DNA of 37,000 nt, taken from CAYLYU01 sp964501925. GTDB taxonomy: Bacteria; Pseudomonadota; Zetaproteobacteria; Mariprofundales; Mariprofundaceae. The notes under the pieces were generated by a model. That model was not told where the DNA came from. It ran no database searches and was given only the letters and a program-made list of their open reading frames with translations. A program made the position numbers and the translations under genes. How positions within the stretch are numbered: the first letter of the stretch is position 1; each line of letters begins with the position of its first letter. Location: assembly GCA_964501925.1 (NCBI GenBank), contig CAZCTM010000022.1:1-37000 (forward strand). Reading direction: 5' to 3'. Positions 1 through 8,474 of the stretch are shown one piece after another.

Positions 1-114
1 AACATGGCGGGACTGCCAGGGATATCCACCGCTCGGTGGAGACAGGGTTTTTACGCCCTTGACACGGAGGCCCCTAATGGGTGACCCCTAACGAGAAATG
101 GATTGTTGAAAAGA
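1..114. other. Non-coding left edge with short hairpins
   Basis: No convincing gene is seen. A 6-bp stem (TCCACC/GGTGGA, loop GCTC) lies near 26-41 and is followed by a short AGGG/CCCT stem whose loop carries a T run. CCCCTAA occurs twice between 70 and 92. This lies just past the 3' end of the minus-strand M28 peptidase gene, so it may hold a transcription terminator, or the tail of something that begins outside the window. Neither reading can be confirmed here. Confidence 0.3.
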
Positions 115-1143
115 TCAATCAACAAGCTTCTCCACAGCCAGGAAAATACCGTGGGTGATTCGGGTCAAAGCATCGTAGTCCACCTTGTCCGCCGTATCCT
201 CGGTTGAGTGGTACCAGGGATAGCGATACAGGGCCGTATCGGTGAGCATGATGGCCGGATAGCCATAACGCCAGAATGAGCTGTGATCGGACCAGTCCAC
301 GCCTGTCACAAAAGCGGGCAAGGCGGCGCACTCAATCGGAAAATCGCTTGCCCCCATGAAGTGGCCGGCAAAGGATCGCACCAGTCTTCTGGAACGCAGA
401 TTGCCGATCACGGCCAGAAAATTCCCTCTATCCGGATAGAAAAGACTCAGGGGAAACGGATAATGCTGACTTCCCTTCGTCTGATTGAAATAACCGATGG
501 TCTCCAGACAGATCATGCCAACAATGTTTTCGCCCAGTTCATGTATCCGCCTGGCGTAGACCCTGCTTCCCATGTCCTCCGTCTTGAAAAAAACGGGCTC
601 TTCATGGGTAAAGGCAACGAACCGAAGGGTCCTTGCAGGTAGCCTGCCGTGGAAAAGCCTGCTGATTTCAAGCAGGGCAGCCACACCCGAGGCATTGTCA
701 TTGGCGCCGGGGGAACCCGCCACCGAATCATAGTGCGCACCGACAATCAGAATCTCCTCCGGGCTGGCGCTTCCCCTGATCTCGGCAATCAGATTGTGTG
801 AATCGATCTGCTGCACCTTATAGGTCTGCCTTGAAACCCGATATCCGATCTCCTCCCAGGTTTCCTGGATGTAATTCGCGGCAGCATCAAGCTTTTCCGG
901 CAGATATATGTTCCTCGGCCCAATTTCCTCCGCCAGTGTGCAGACATGTGCATGAACCCTGTCTTTCAGATCTTGAACGCCTTCCAGTTTCACGCTCCCG
1001 GACGGCGGCCTTTTCACCACAGGACGGACGTGGATCATGTATCCGTAGGCCCACAACACGGCAGCAGCGAGAAGAAGGAGGAAAAGCGGGAAGACGAACA
1101 TCAGACCTGACCGTTGGCCATTATCCGCCTCTTTCCGGTACAC
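115..1143 (-). CDS. M28 family zinc aminopeptidase, membrane-anchored
   Basis: Predicted metallopeptidase of the M28 (aminopeptidase Y/Q) family, 342 residues. An N-terminal hydrophobic segment (about residues 14-36) probably anchors it in the inner membrane with the catalytic domain in the periplasm. The family's two-zinc ligands are visible: H137 and D139 in GAHYDS, D149 in GANDNASG, E181/E182 in THEE, E214 in LETIGY, and a late histidine in YHSTED. The GTG start at 1143 is chosen because GGAAGG lies just upstream. It begins 13 bases after the stop of the small cytochrome-like gene, so the two are probably co-transcribed. The substrate cannot be told from sequence; members cleave N-terminal residues from peptides. 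Confidence 0.88.
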   Translation of the reverse strand: MYRKEADNGQRSGLMFVFPLFLLLLAAAVLWAYGYMIHVRPVVKRPPSGSVKLEGVQDLKDRVHAHVCTLAEEIGPRNIYLPEKLDAAANYIQETWEEIGYRVSRQTYKVQQIDSHNLIAEIRGSASPEEILIVGAHYDSVAGSPGANDNASGVAALLEISRLFHGRLPARTLRFVAFTHEEPVFFKTEDMGSRVYARRIHELGENIVGMICLETIGYFNQTKGSQHYPFPLSLFYPDRGNFLAVIGNLRSRRLVRSFAGHFMGASDFPIECAALPAFVTGVDWSDHSSFWRYGYPAIMLTDTALYRYPWYHSTEDTADKVDYDALTRITHGIFLAVEKLVD

Positions 1144-1156
1144 ACCCGCCTTCCAT

Positions 1157-1465
1157 CTATTTCACCGAATGAAAAAGGGAGCCTCCAAAACCGTCTGACG
1201 CTTCGGGATCATGGTTCTTCAGACTCTGGCCCTCTTTCTCACGAAACCGCTTCATTTCGGGCGTTTCCCTGTACCCGTGCATCAGGAACTTGCGGCCGTA
1301 TTTCGTCAGGCTGTGCATATTGCGAACATGGCAAAGCGAGCATTTGGCGCCCGTCTGGCGCGAAAATACAGGATAGGCCTCCAGGGATGAAGGAGAGCAT
1401 GCGAGGAAAACCGCCGTTGCCAGCAGCGAGCAGGTCCGGGTCAAGACAATCGTCACAAGGACCAT
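1157..1465 (-). CDS. Small exported cytochrome c-like protein, single CxxCH
   Basis: A 102-residue protein with an N-terminal signal sequence and a single heme c attachment motif, CSLCH, shortly after it. The surrounding pattern (FSRQTGAKCSLCH, then YGRKFLMHGY) resembles the N-terminal module of larger exported proteins that carry ARQTG-CxxCH followed by FGRxFKLNGY. Here only this module is present, followed by a short charged tail. The start is an ATG with AAGGA eight bases upstream. The signal peptide could be cut after SLEA; the earlier LAC could also act as a weak lipobox. It lies immediately upstream of the M28 peptidase, divergent from the DUF99 gene. An electron-transfer role is inferred only from the heme motif. 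Confidence 0.72.
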   Translation of the reverse strand: MVLVTIVLTRTCSLLATAVFLACSPSSLEAYPVFSRQTGAKCSLCHVRNMHSLTKYGRKFLMHGYRETPEMKRFREKEGQSLKNHDPEASDGFGGSLFHSVK

Positions 1466-1531
1466 CTTGCATCATCCTTGCTGAAAGATCGATGGCTGGC
1501 AATTTTATGCCATCCTCATAAGAGTTAAGCC

Positions 1532-2098
1532 ATGACACGCCGGTTTTCCAATGTCATCGGCTTTGATGACGCCCCTTTCTCAAAACAGACGCGTGGAAAC
1601 ACGTTGATTGTGGGAGCGATCTTCTCCGGCCAAAGGCTTGTGGGGGTGCTCAGCGGACATGTGCGCCGAGATGGAGCCAATGCAACATCGGTCATCAGCC
1701 GCCTGATCAGTGAATCGTGTTTTGCCGATCAGATCCAGGTTGTCATGCTGCAGGGGATTGCCATGGCGGGGTTCAACGTAATTGACCTTCAGGAACTGTA
1801 CAGACAGTCAGGGGTGCCGGTTCTCGTTGTCGCCCGAAGGCAGCCTGACCTGGAGAGGATCAGACATGCGCTCATCAGCAGGGTTCGTGGGGGGAAGAGG
1901 AAGTGGAAACTGATCGAACGCGCCGGACCTATGGAGCCGCTGGCGGGTGTGTTTGTTCAGAGGGCCGGATTGAGCCTGAAGGAAGCGGAAGACATCATCC
2001 GCCGTTTTGCTGTCAACGGCAATATTCCGGAACCGATTCGAGTAGCCCATCTCATTGCCGGTGGCATTGTGCGGGGAGAAAGCAGGGGCAGGGCATAG
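1532..2098 (+). CDS. DUF99 family protein
   Basis: A 188-residue protein recognisable as DUF99 by its N-terminal IGFDDAPF and its overall pattern. The family was first noted in archaea (UPF0215) and is less common in bacteria. Its biochemical role is not known to me; the acidic FDDAPF stretch is reminiscent of metal-dependent nuclease folds, but that is speculation. The Shine-Dalgarno sequence before the ATG is weak. The gene is divergent from the cytochrome-like gene with about 66 bases between them, and ends 21 bases before the DASS transporter, so the two are likely co-transcribed. Confidence 0.7.
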   Translation: MTRRFSNVIGFDDAPFSKQTRGNTLIVGAIFSGQRLVGVLSGHVRRDGANATSVISRLISESCFADQIQVVMLQGIAMAGFNVIDLQELYRQSGVPVLVVARRQPDLERIRHALISRVRGGKRKWKLIERAGPMEPLAGVFVQRAGLSLKEAEDIIRRFAVNGNIPEPIRVAHLIAGGIVRGESRGRA

Positions 2099-2119
2099 GA
2101 TGGACGGAGGTAACCGGCA

Positions 2120-3589
2120 GTGCACGTTATCCATCACGGGAAAATGACGATCAAGCAAAGCGCGTTCCTGCTCGGGCCACTGCTGGCCATATTCATTCCC
2201 TGGATGATCGAGATTCCCGATCACCCTCATGCCGCGGCGATGCTCGGGCTGGCCCTGTGGATGGCCATCTGGTGGATATGCGAATGCATCCCGCTCGCCG
2301 TGACGGCACTTATTCCCCTGATGATGTTCCCTCTGGCCGGAATCACCACCGGTAAGGAAATCGCCCCCCGCTACGTCAACAGTATCATTTTCCTGTTTCT
2401 GGGCGGGTTCCTGATTGCCCAGGCCATGGAAGTCTCAAACCTCCATCGCCGGATCGCGCTGACACTCCTCAATCGCTGGCATGCAAGCCCCCTCCAGCTC
2501 GCCGCAGGGTTCTCCCTGACCACGGCCTTCCTCTCCATGTGGATCTCCAACACCGCGACAACCATGCTGATGGTGACCATTGCCCTGCCCCTGATTCACC
2601 GCCTTTCGGAAGAACACGGCAAGGAGAAGATCGCACCCGTGGCCGCTGCATTCCTCCTGATCATTGCCTATTCCGCCAATATCGGCGGCATGGGCACACC
2701 TGTGGGAACCGCACCCAATATGGTCTTCCTGGAAATCATGAACACGTACGCTCCCCGGCAGACACCATCCTTCCTGCAGTGGATGGTGGCGGGAGTTCCC
2801 ATGGTCGCCGCCGGCCTGGGGGTTCTCTTTCTGCTGGTCGGCAGGAAACTTGCCCATCTTCCCTGGCAGGAAAGTGATGCCACCGCCCTCAGGGATGAAC
2901 TTGAAAAACTGGGGGGCGCACGCCGTGAGGAAAAGACTGTCGCCTGGGTGCTGGGAATAACCGCCGTGGCATGGATGACAAGGCAGGGTATCCAAACCGA
3001 CGGCTTTACACTCCCGGGCTGGAGCAGCCTGCTCCCTTACGGGGGTGTCGACGACGGTACGGTGGCCATGATCGGTGCGGGCAGTCTGTTTCTCCTGCGT
3101 GGTGAAAACGGCAAAACCATCCTCCAGGGGCGGGCCTTTGGCCGGCTCCCCTGGGACATTGTATTGCTCCTGGGGGGTGGATTCGCCCTGGCCCACGGCA
3201 TGCAGGCCTCCGGACTCTCCCAATGGGTTGGGGAGCAATTGAGTTTCCTTGCAAATATTCCCCTCCCCGTGATGATGCTCGGAATTGTGCTAGCGATCAC
3301 CTTCCTGACCGAGATTACCAGCAACACGGCCATCACCCAGGTAATGCTTCCCATCCTTGCTGCCACAGCGCTAGGCAACAATCTGGATCTGGTTCTGGTC
3401 CTGCTGCCAGCCACCCTTGCGGCCTCCTGCGCCTTTATGCTTCCGGTCGCGACGCCTCCCAACGCCATTGTGTTCGGGAGCAAGCAGATCCCCATGGAAA
3501 CCATGGTCCAGGCAGGCATACGACTCAATCTGGTGATGGCTGTGGTAATCGTTGCCATCGCACTCATGGTTCGGCCCGCATTTTCCTGA
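2120..3589 (+). CDS. SLC13/DASS family sodium:anion symporter
   Basis: A polytopic inner-membrane transporter of 489 residues, the usual length for the divalent anion:sodium symporter family (CitT/SdcS/NaDC relatives). About a dozen hydrophobic segments are visible. The two substrate/sodium motifs are present: SNTATTMLM (about residues 145-153) in the first half and the related SNTAITQVMLP in the second half, with MLPVATPPNAIVFG near the end. Likely substrates are di- or tricarboxylates or sulfate; sequence alone does not decide. The GTG start is supported by GGAGG ten bases upstream; an in-frame ATG at 2144 is the alternative. It is preceded closely by the DUF99 gene. The large oxidoreductase begins about 100 bases downstream. 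Confidence 0.9.
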   Translation: MHVIHHGKMTIKQSAFLLGPLLAIFIPWMIEIPDHPHAAAMLGLALWMAIWWICECIPLAVTALIPLMMFPLAGITTGKEIAPRYVNSIIFLFLGGFLIAQAMEVSNLHRRIALTLLNRWHASPLQLAAGFSLTTAFLSMWISNTATTMLMVTIALPLIHRLSEEHGKEKIAPVAAAFLLIIAYSANIGGMGTPVGTAPNMVFLEIMNTYAPRQTPSFLQWMVAGVPMVAAGLGVLFLLVGRKLAHLPWQESDATALRDELEKLGGARREEKTVAWVLGITAVAWMTRQGIQTDGFTLPGWSSLLPYGGVDDGTVAMIGAGSLFLLRGENGKTILQGRAFGRLPWDIVLLLGGGFALAHGMQASGLSQWVGEQLSFLANIPLPVMMLGIVLAITFLTEITSNTAITQVMLPILAATALGNNLDLVLVLLPATLAASCAFMLPVATPPNAIVFGSKQIPMETMVQAGIRLNLVMAVVIVAIALMVRPAFS

Positions 3590-3693
3590 CCACGGGGTTT
3601 CCAGCCATCTGCGCGGCAGACCCTATGAAATGCCGACGTTCCCTTATGTTTGCGCGCCGGCAGTGATAGCATCCGGACCTTCAAGGTTCCGGA

Positions 3694-6600
3694 GTGCCTG
3701 CAGCAGATGAAACCCGGGATGCAGAAGGGCATAAATTACTCAAAAGGGTCAGCGGCGTGACCACATTGGTGTTGAATCATGATCTTGAATTCGAGGACCT
3801 CTATCATCGTGAGGGCCTGGCCCGGATTGACTCCCTCTTCATTGAACATCTTTCCGGATCAGACCCGGACCTTGGCAAGCGCCTGCTGCAGGCACGCGAG
3901 AGGCCGGACGATCTTGACAAGAAGGAGATATCAGGGCTTCTAACCGATCTGGCACCTTACGTTGAGGACTTTGTCGCCGACCTGTTCCGTATCCAGCCCC
4001 AGGTTCTGAAACTGGCGGAGCGCAGGAACACACTGGCTCCCCTTTATGCCTGCAAGCGACAGTTCATTCACCGCCAGGTCAAGGCAGCCGGCTCACAACC
4101 CCCTCGCGAGGACGCGGGAGAGAGAACCAGGGCCCGGCTGGAAGCCGCCTTTTCAGAGCCCTTCACCGAACTGACATTTGCAAGACACGTCCTCCGATGG
4201 CTGGAAGACAGGGAACGTCATGCTGTTGAGCTTCAGCTGGCTTCAGACTATGCGAACTGGGCGGTACATTCGGAAACGGGTCGCGAGAGGCACGCTGACG
4301 GAATCTTATTCAGGCTGCCCAGGAAGACCGATCCCATGCATCTGGTCACACTGGAAACAGTCGAGTCGAATGGCGTCCAGAAGCTGGGAATCCCTCCTGA
4401 GCGACAACATCAGAGGGACGGGTTCAACCTCACCCACCAAATCGGTGAACGGGAAACGGTTCTTGATCAGGCGAACTACTGTATCTGGTGTCACAGGCAG
4501 CAAAGGGACTCATGTTCCAAGGGCATGAGGGACAAGAAAACGGGGGCATTCCGAAAAAACGCCTTTGACCTGCCGATGACGGGCTGCCCGCTTGAAGAGC
4601 ACATCTCCGAGATGAACATGCTCATGGCCCAGGGCTGTACGCTGGGGGCGCTGGCGATTGTCACGGTGAACAATCCGATGGTCCCGGGTACGGGATTCCG
4701 GATCTGCAACGATTGCATGAAGGCGTGTATCTACCAGCGTCAGGAAGCGGTCAACATCCCCATGATCGAAACGAGCATGCTGAAAGACGTCTTATCCCTG
4801 CCCTGGGGCTTTGAAATCTATGGTCTCTTGACGCGCTGGAACCCCCTGAACCTGCATCGCCCCATGCCTGAAAAAAGTACGGGGTACAAGGTGCTTGTCG
4901 TTGGGCTCGGCCCGGCGGGTTACACCCTTGCGCATCATTTGATGAACGAAGGGCACCACGTCATTGCCGTGGATGGACTCAAGATCGAACCGCTCCCGGC
5001 CGAGCTGACCGGCGTCACCGATTCGGGCGAACGGGTTCCGTTCAGACCCGTCCGGGATATTCAGGAGTTGTACGAACCTCTCGATGAGCGGCTGATGGCA
5101 GGATTTGGCGGTTTGGCGGAATACGGCATCACCGTCCGCTGGGACAAGAACTTCCTGAAGGTAATCCGTATCACCCTTGAACGCAGGGAACAGTTTACCA
5201 TGTACGGGGGGGTGCGTTTCGGTGGAACACTGACCATTGATTCCGCATTTGAGCTTGGCTTCGACCATATTGCATTGTGCGTGGGTGCCGGTAACCCCAC
5301 CTTCATATCCATCCCGAATATCATGGCGCGCGGGGTCCGGATGGCATCGGATTTTTTCATGGCCCTGCAACTCGCAGGCGCGGCCAAGAAAACATCCCTT
5401 GCCAGCTTGCAGATCCGCATGCCTGTCATTGTCATCGGCGGAGGACTCACAGCCATTGACGCAGCCACGGAATCTATGGCCTATTACCCGCTGCAGGTTG
5501 AAAAGTTTCTTTGCCGCTATGAAGCACTCTGCAAGGAGCATGGCGAAGAAGCCATTCGATCCATGTGGTCGGAAGAGGAATGTGCCATTGCTGAAGAGTT
5601 TATCCGTCATGCACGCATCATCCGCGAGGAACGTTCCGCCGCCGCCCGGGAAGGCCGCAAGCCGGCCATCCGGAAACTTCTTGATTCGTGGGGTGGCGTC
5701 ACCATCGCCTATCGCCGGCGACTGATCGATTCTCCCGCCTACACGCTGAATGATGAAGAAGTGTCATCCGCGATGGAGGAAGGAATCCGGTTTGCCGAAC
5801 TGCTCTCACCGGTTTCCGTGGAGGTGGATGCCTATGGCCATGCGAGTGGTCTGAGAATGACGGTCCGGAAGGTGGATGCATCAGGTCGCATTGTGGATAC
5901 GGACGAAACCGTTAGCCTGCCGGCCCGAACCATCCTGGTGGCAGCGGGCACCAAACCCAATACCGTGCTCGCTCGTGAGGAGCCCGAACACGTCCGTTTG
6001 GACGGACATCATTTCCAGACATTTGACCTGAATGGGAACCCGGTAACACCGGAGCAAATGCCCAAGCCCGAGCAGGTTCACGTGCTCATGAATATGCGTC
6101 CTGACGGGAGGAGCATGAGCTATTACGGTGATTCGCATCCTTCGTTTGCCGGCAACGTGGTCAGGGCGATGGCCAGCGCCATGCATGGCTCTTCCATTGT
6201 CAGCCATCACATGAAGCAGAATGCTCCCACATCCACCAATGCCGAGGCCCTGAAAAAGCGACTGGATCAGTGCCTAAGGCCCACGGTTCGACAGATCAAC
6301 CGCTTAACACCGCAGGTACTGGAGATCGTGGTGCATGCCCCTCTTGCAGCCCGGGCCTTCCAGCCCGGCCAGTTCTATCGGCTCCAGAATTTCGAGTCAT
6401 ATGCCAAGTATGTCGATCAAACCTGTCTGGCCATGGAAGGCATTCCCGTTGGCGGTTCCGTCCTTGACCCGGAAGAGGGGTTGGTTTCACTGATCATCCA
6501 CTCGTCACAGAAAGGTTTTGATCTCTGTTGCCTCCTTCGTCCGGGAGAACCGGTGAACCTGATGGGACCAACCGGTACCCCCACTGAAATCAGGGGCGGG

Positions 6601-7248
6601 GAAAATGTGCTCCTGCTGGGTGAAGAACAGGGTCACGCCTTTCTTCCTCCGATTGGGAAGGCCTTCAGGGCTAAGGGGTCACGGGTTATCTATTTCGCCG
6701 GTTATAAGACACCGAATGAGCGATACAAGATCGAACAGATTGAAGAGGCCGCTGATGTGGTGGTCTGGTGCTGTGAAAAGTCCCCGGGTTTCAGGCCCGG
6801 GCGCACGCAGGACCTGAGCTTTTCAGGCAGCCTTGTCGAGGCCGTGAAAGGCTGTGCGTCGGGCCGGCTTGGAAAGACAGCGATCGCCTTGTCGGATATT
6901 GATCGCCTGATTGCCATTGGCCCCGAAGCAATGATGGCTGCGGTCAGCCGGGCCAGGCAGAAGGAGCTTTCAGGTGTACTTAAACCGGGCCTCAAGGCCA
7001 TCGGAAGCATTAACTCGCCCATGCAGTGCATGATGAAGGAGATCTGTGCCCGCTGCCTGCAGACACATCACTATCCGGAAAGCGGCTCCCGGACCGTGGT
7101 GTATTCCTGCTGCGACCAGGATCAACCGCTGGAGCGGGTTGATTTCGATGTCCTGCATGATCGGCGAAGACAGGACTCCGTTCAGGAGAAGTTGACCCGC
7201 CTCTGGATCAGACACTGTCTTGCCAGGTTGGAGAGCAAAGACCCCTAA
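3694..7248 (+). CDS. Large GltD-like / FNR-like fusion flavin-iron-sulfur oxidoreductase
   Basis: An unusually large (1184 residues) cytoplasmic oxidoreductase. Residues 1-250 form a domain I do not recognise. Cysteines C263, C266, C274, C298, C315, C338, C341 and C345 could hold two iron-sulfur clusters, as in the N-terminus of GltD. Next come two dinucleotide folds, GLGPAG (404-409) and GGGLTA (582-587), typical of GltD-type FAD/NAD(P)H subunits. From about 860 a ferredoxin-reductase-like FAD module begins (PGQFYRLQ), ending in a C-x5-C-x2-C-x17-C set (C1112, C1118, C1121, C1139) like the cluster site of PyrK/SudB/NfnA subunits. The order matches an NfnB-like half joined to an NfnA-like half. 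Electron bifurcation or NAD(P)H:ferredoxin exchange is inference. The GTG start is not certain. The 3' end overlaps the convergent YqhA-like gene by four bases. Confidence 0.82.
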   Translation: MPAADETRDAEGHKLLKRVSGVTTLVLNHDLEFEDLYHREGLARIDSLFIEHLSGSDPDLGKRLLQARERPDDLDKKEISGLLTDLAPYVEDFVADLFRIQPQVLKLAERRNTLAPLYACKRQFIHRQVKAAGSQPPREDAGERTRARLEAAFSEPFTELTFARHVLRWLEDRERHAVELQLASDYANWAVHSETGRERHADGILFRLPRKTDPMHLVTLETVESNGVQKLGIPPERQHQRDGFNLTHQIGERETVLDQANYCIWCHRQQRDSCSKGMRDKKTGAFRKNAFDLPMTGCPLEEHISEMNMLMAQGCTLGALAIVTVNNPMVPGTGFRICNDCMKACIYQRQEAVNIPMIETSMLKDVLSLPWGFEIYGLLTRWNPLNLHRPMPEKSTGYKVLVVGLGPAGYTLAHHLMNEGHHVIAVDGLKIEPLPAELTGVTDSGERVPFRPVRDIQELYEPLDERLMAGFGGLAEYGITVRWDKNFLKVIRITLERREQFTMYGGVRFGGTLTIDSAFELGFDHIALCVGAGNPTFISIPNIMARGVRMASDFFMALQLAGAAKKTSLASLQIRMPVIVIGGGLTAIDAATESMAYYPLQVEKFLCRYEALCKEHGEEAIRSMWSEEECAIAEEFIRHARIIREERSAAAREGRKPAIRKLLDSWGGVTIAYRRRLIDSPAYTLNDEEVSSAMEEGIRFAELLSPVSVEVDAYGHASGLRMTVRKVDASGRIVDTDETVSLPARTILVAAGTKPNTVLAREEPEHVRLDGHHFQTFDLNGNPVTPEQMPKPEQVHVLMNMRPDGRSMSYYGDSHPSFAGNVVRAMASAMHGSSIVSHHMKQNAPTSTNAEALKKRLDQCLRPTVRQINRLTPQVLEIVVHAPLAARAFQPGQFYRLQNFESYAKYVDQTCLAMEGIPVGGSVLDPEEGLVSLIIHSSQKGFDLCCLLRPGEPVNLMGPTGTPTEIRGGENVLLLGEEQGHAFLPPIGKAFRAKGSRVIYFAGYKTPNERYKIEQIEEAADVVVWCCEKSPGFRPGRTQDLSFSGSLVEAVKGCASGRLGKTAIALSDIDRLIAIGPEAMMAAVSRARQKELSGVLKPGLKAIGSINSPMQCMMKEICARCLQTHHYPESGSRTVVYSCCDQDQPLERVDFDVLHDRRRQDSVQEKLTRLWIRHCLARLESKDP

Positions 7249-7763
7249 TGTTTCCCGCCTGATTTATGGGTAAGATACAAGGCCAGTGCAACCAGCATGA
7301 TCCCAGCACCCATGTAGAGAATGTTCAATGGATTATCAAAGGTGACGTGCAGGACGTTCTTGAAAAACACCACGACCAGAATCATCAGGACAACTTTGCC
7401 GAGCCTGTCCTTCAGATCGTCGAGTGTATTGATGATCAACACATTGCTCGCGCCCTGCTCATGGGCGATATCAATCTTGCTGATGAACAATTCATACAGA
7501 CCGAGGGAAAAAATCAACAGCACGGTGGCCAGAAGGAAATCGTCCACGGCCTGGATCACGTGGCCAACCACTTCCGTGTGAAAGTTGACCTGTTCATGAC
7601 CCAGGAAAACATGCTCGATAAACGTTTTAATCAGCCCCATCATGTCAAAGGTGGCAAGAAGAAAGAGCAGGATCGCACCCACGAGCGATGAAATAACCGC
7701 CAGCAAAACAACAAAACGGCTGTTCCACAGAAACGACTCAAAGAAGCGCTCGATCATGCTCAT
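7245..7763 (-). CDS. yqhA: UPF0114 / YqhA family membrane protein
   Basis: A 172-residue integral membrane protein with about four hydrophobic segments. It matches the YqhA/UPF0114 family through its N-terminal ESFLWNSRFVVLLAVI and the central LGLYELFIS. The family has no established biochemical function. Two adjacent ATG codons (7763 and 7757) could start it; the G-rich run before the first suits either. It lies 93 bases downstream of yciO on the same strand and converges on the large oxidoreductase gene, with a four-base overlap of the 3' ends. It may be the last gene of the minus-strand run, though the gap could hold its own promoter. Confidence 0.85.
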   Translation of the reverse strand: MSMIERFFESFLWNSRFVVLLAVISSLVGAILLFLLATFDMMGLIKTFIEHVFLGHEQVNFHTEVVGHVIQAVDDFLLATVLLIFSLGLYELFISKIDIAHEQGASNVLIINTLDDLKDRLGKVVLMILVVVFFKNVLHVTFDNPLNILYMGAGIMLVALALYLTHKSGGKH

Positions 7764-7856
7764 CCCCCGGTACCTGAAAATGAAAGCCTACCAGCAAATC
7801 CGATGGCCGCCCAAGATCCTGTTCGGGCAGAACCGACCCACGACATTCGCCTCCAT

Positions 7857-8468
7857 CTAGACCGGCCAGGTGCCTAGCCCTGCCCGAATCAGCTCGGGGG
7901 GCTCCTCTCCCAGATCCAGAACCGTTGTTGTGGTGATACCACACCAGCCCGCATCAAGTATCACCATGTCCTCTTTTCTTAACCGGGCGCTGAAATCATC
8001 AGGATCGTTGGCAGGATATTCTTCATCCGGAAACTGAAGCGTAGTGGCGAGAAGCGGCGACCCGAGCTCGGCCAGCAGGGATCGGCAAACGGTATGATCG
8101 GGAATACGGATACCAATATCCCGGCGACGCCCGAAGATCCTCCTGGGCAATCTTGCGCTGGCCGGCAGAATGCAGGTGTAGGGACCGGGCAGAAGACGGC
8201 GCAGAATCCTGTGCGCCGGATTATTGATGTTCACGTATTCGGATGCCTGTGAAAGATCGGCACAGACCAGTGACCACAGATGGTGTTCATCCAGACGCCT
8301 GATCCGGCGAATCGTGGAAACCGCATCATTTGATTCGGGCAGGCACATCAGGGCATAGGTCGCTTCCGTTGGAACGACGGCAGCCAAACCTTCACGGATC
8401 AGGGAGGCAGCGCGGCGAATATTCCGGATGGAGGGCCTGGCAGGATCCAGGCGCAGGCGTTCAAACAT
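7857..8468 (-). CDS. yciO: YciO-type YrdC/Sua5-like protein
   Basis: A 203-residue protein of the YrdC/Sua5 superfamily. It aligns with YciO rather than TsaC: PTEATYAL replaces the TsaC/Sua5 pattern, HLWSLVCADLSQ matches the YciO HLFTLMCRDLS region, and LLPGPYTCIL, RRDIGIRIPDH and LATTLQFPDEEY follow in order. TsaC makes threonylcarbamoyl-AMP for tRNA t6A; YciO is a paralogue whose physiological role is less clear, so t6A synthesis should not be assumed here. The gene begins seven bases past the asmA stop, which implies co-transcription with asmA and the HAD phosphatase gene. Confidence 0.85.
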   Translation of the reverse strand: MFERLRLDPARPSIRNIRRAASLIREGLAAVVPTEATYALMCLPESNDAVSTIRRIRRLDEHHLWSLVCADLSQASEYVNINNPAHRILRRLLPGPYTCILPASARLPRRIFGRRRDIGIRIPDHTVCRSLLAELGSPLLATTLQFPDEEYPANDPDDFSARLRKEDMVILDAGWCGITTTTVLDLGEEPPELIRAGLGTWPV

Positions 8469-8474
8469 AATGGA

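Noticed and set aside
1..60. Possible 3' end of a 5S rRNA gene (actgccaggg) followed by a terminator hairpin
   Set aside because: Only a few bases fit; the body of the molecule would lie outside the window and the following hairpin lacks a T run directly after it.
2435..3238. Long minus-strand open frame (267 codons)
   Set aside because: Lies wholly antisense to the DASS transporter, has no family features, and its histidine/glycine-rich composition is typical of a shadow frame.
4792..5610. Minus-strand open frame of 272 codons
   Set aside because: Antisense to the dinucleotide-binding part of the large oxidoreductase, whose motifs are clear in the plus-strand frame.
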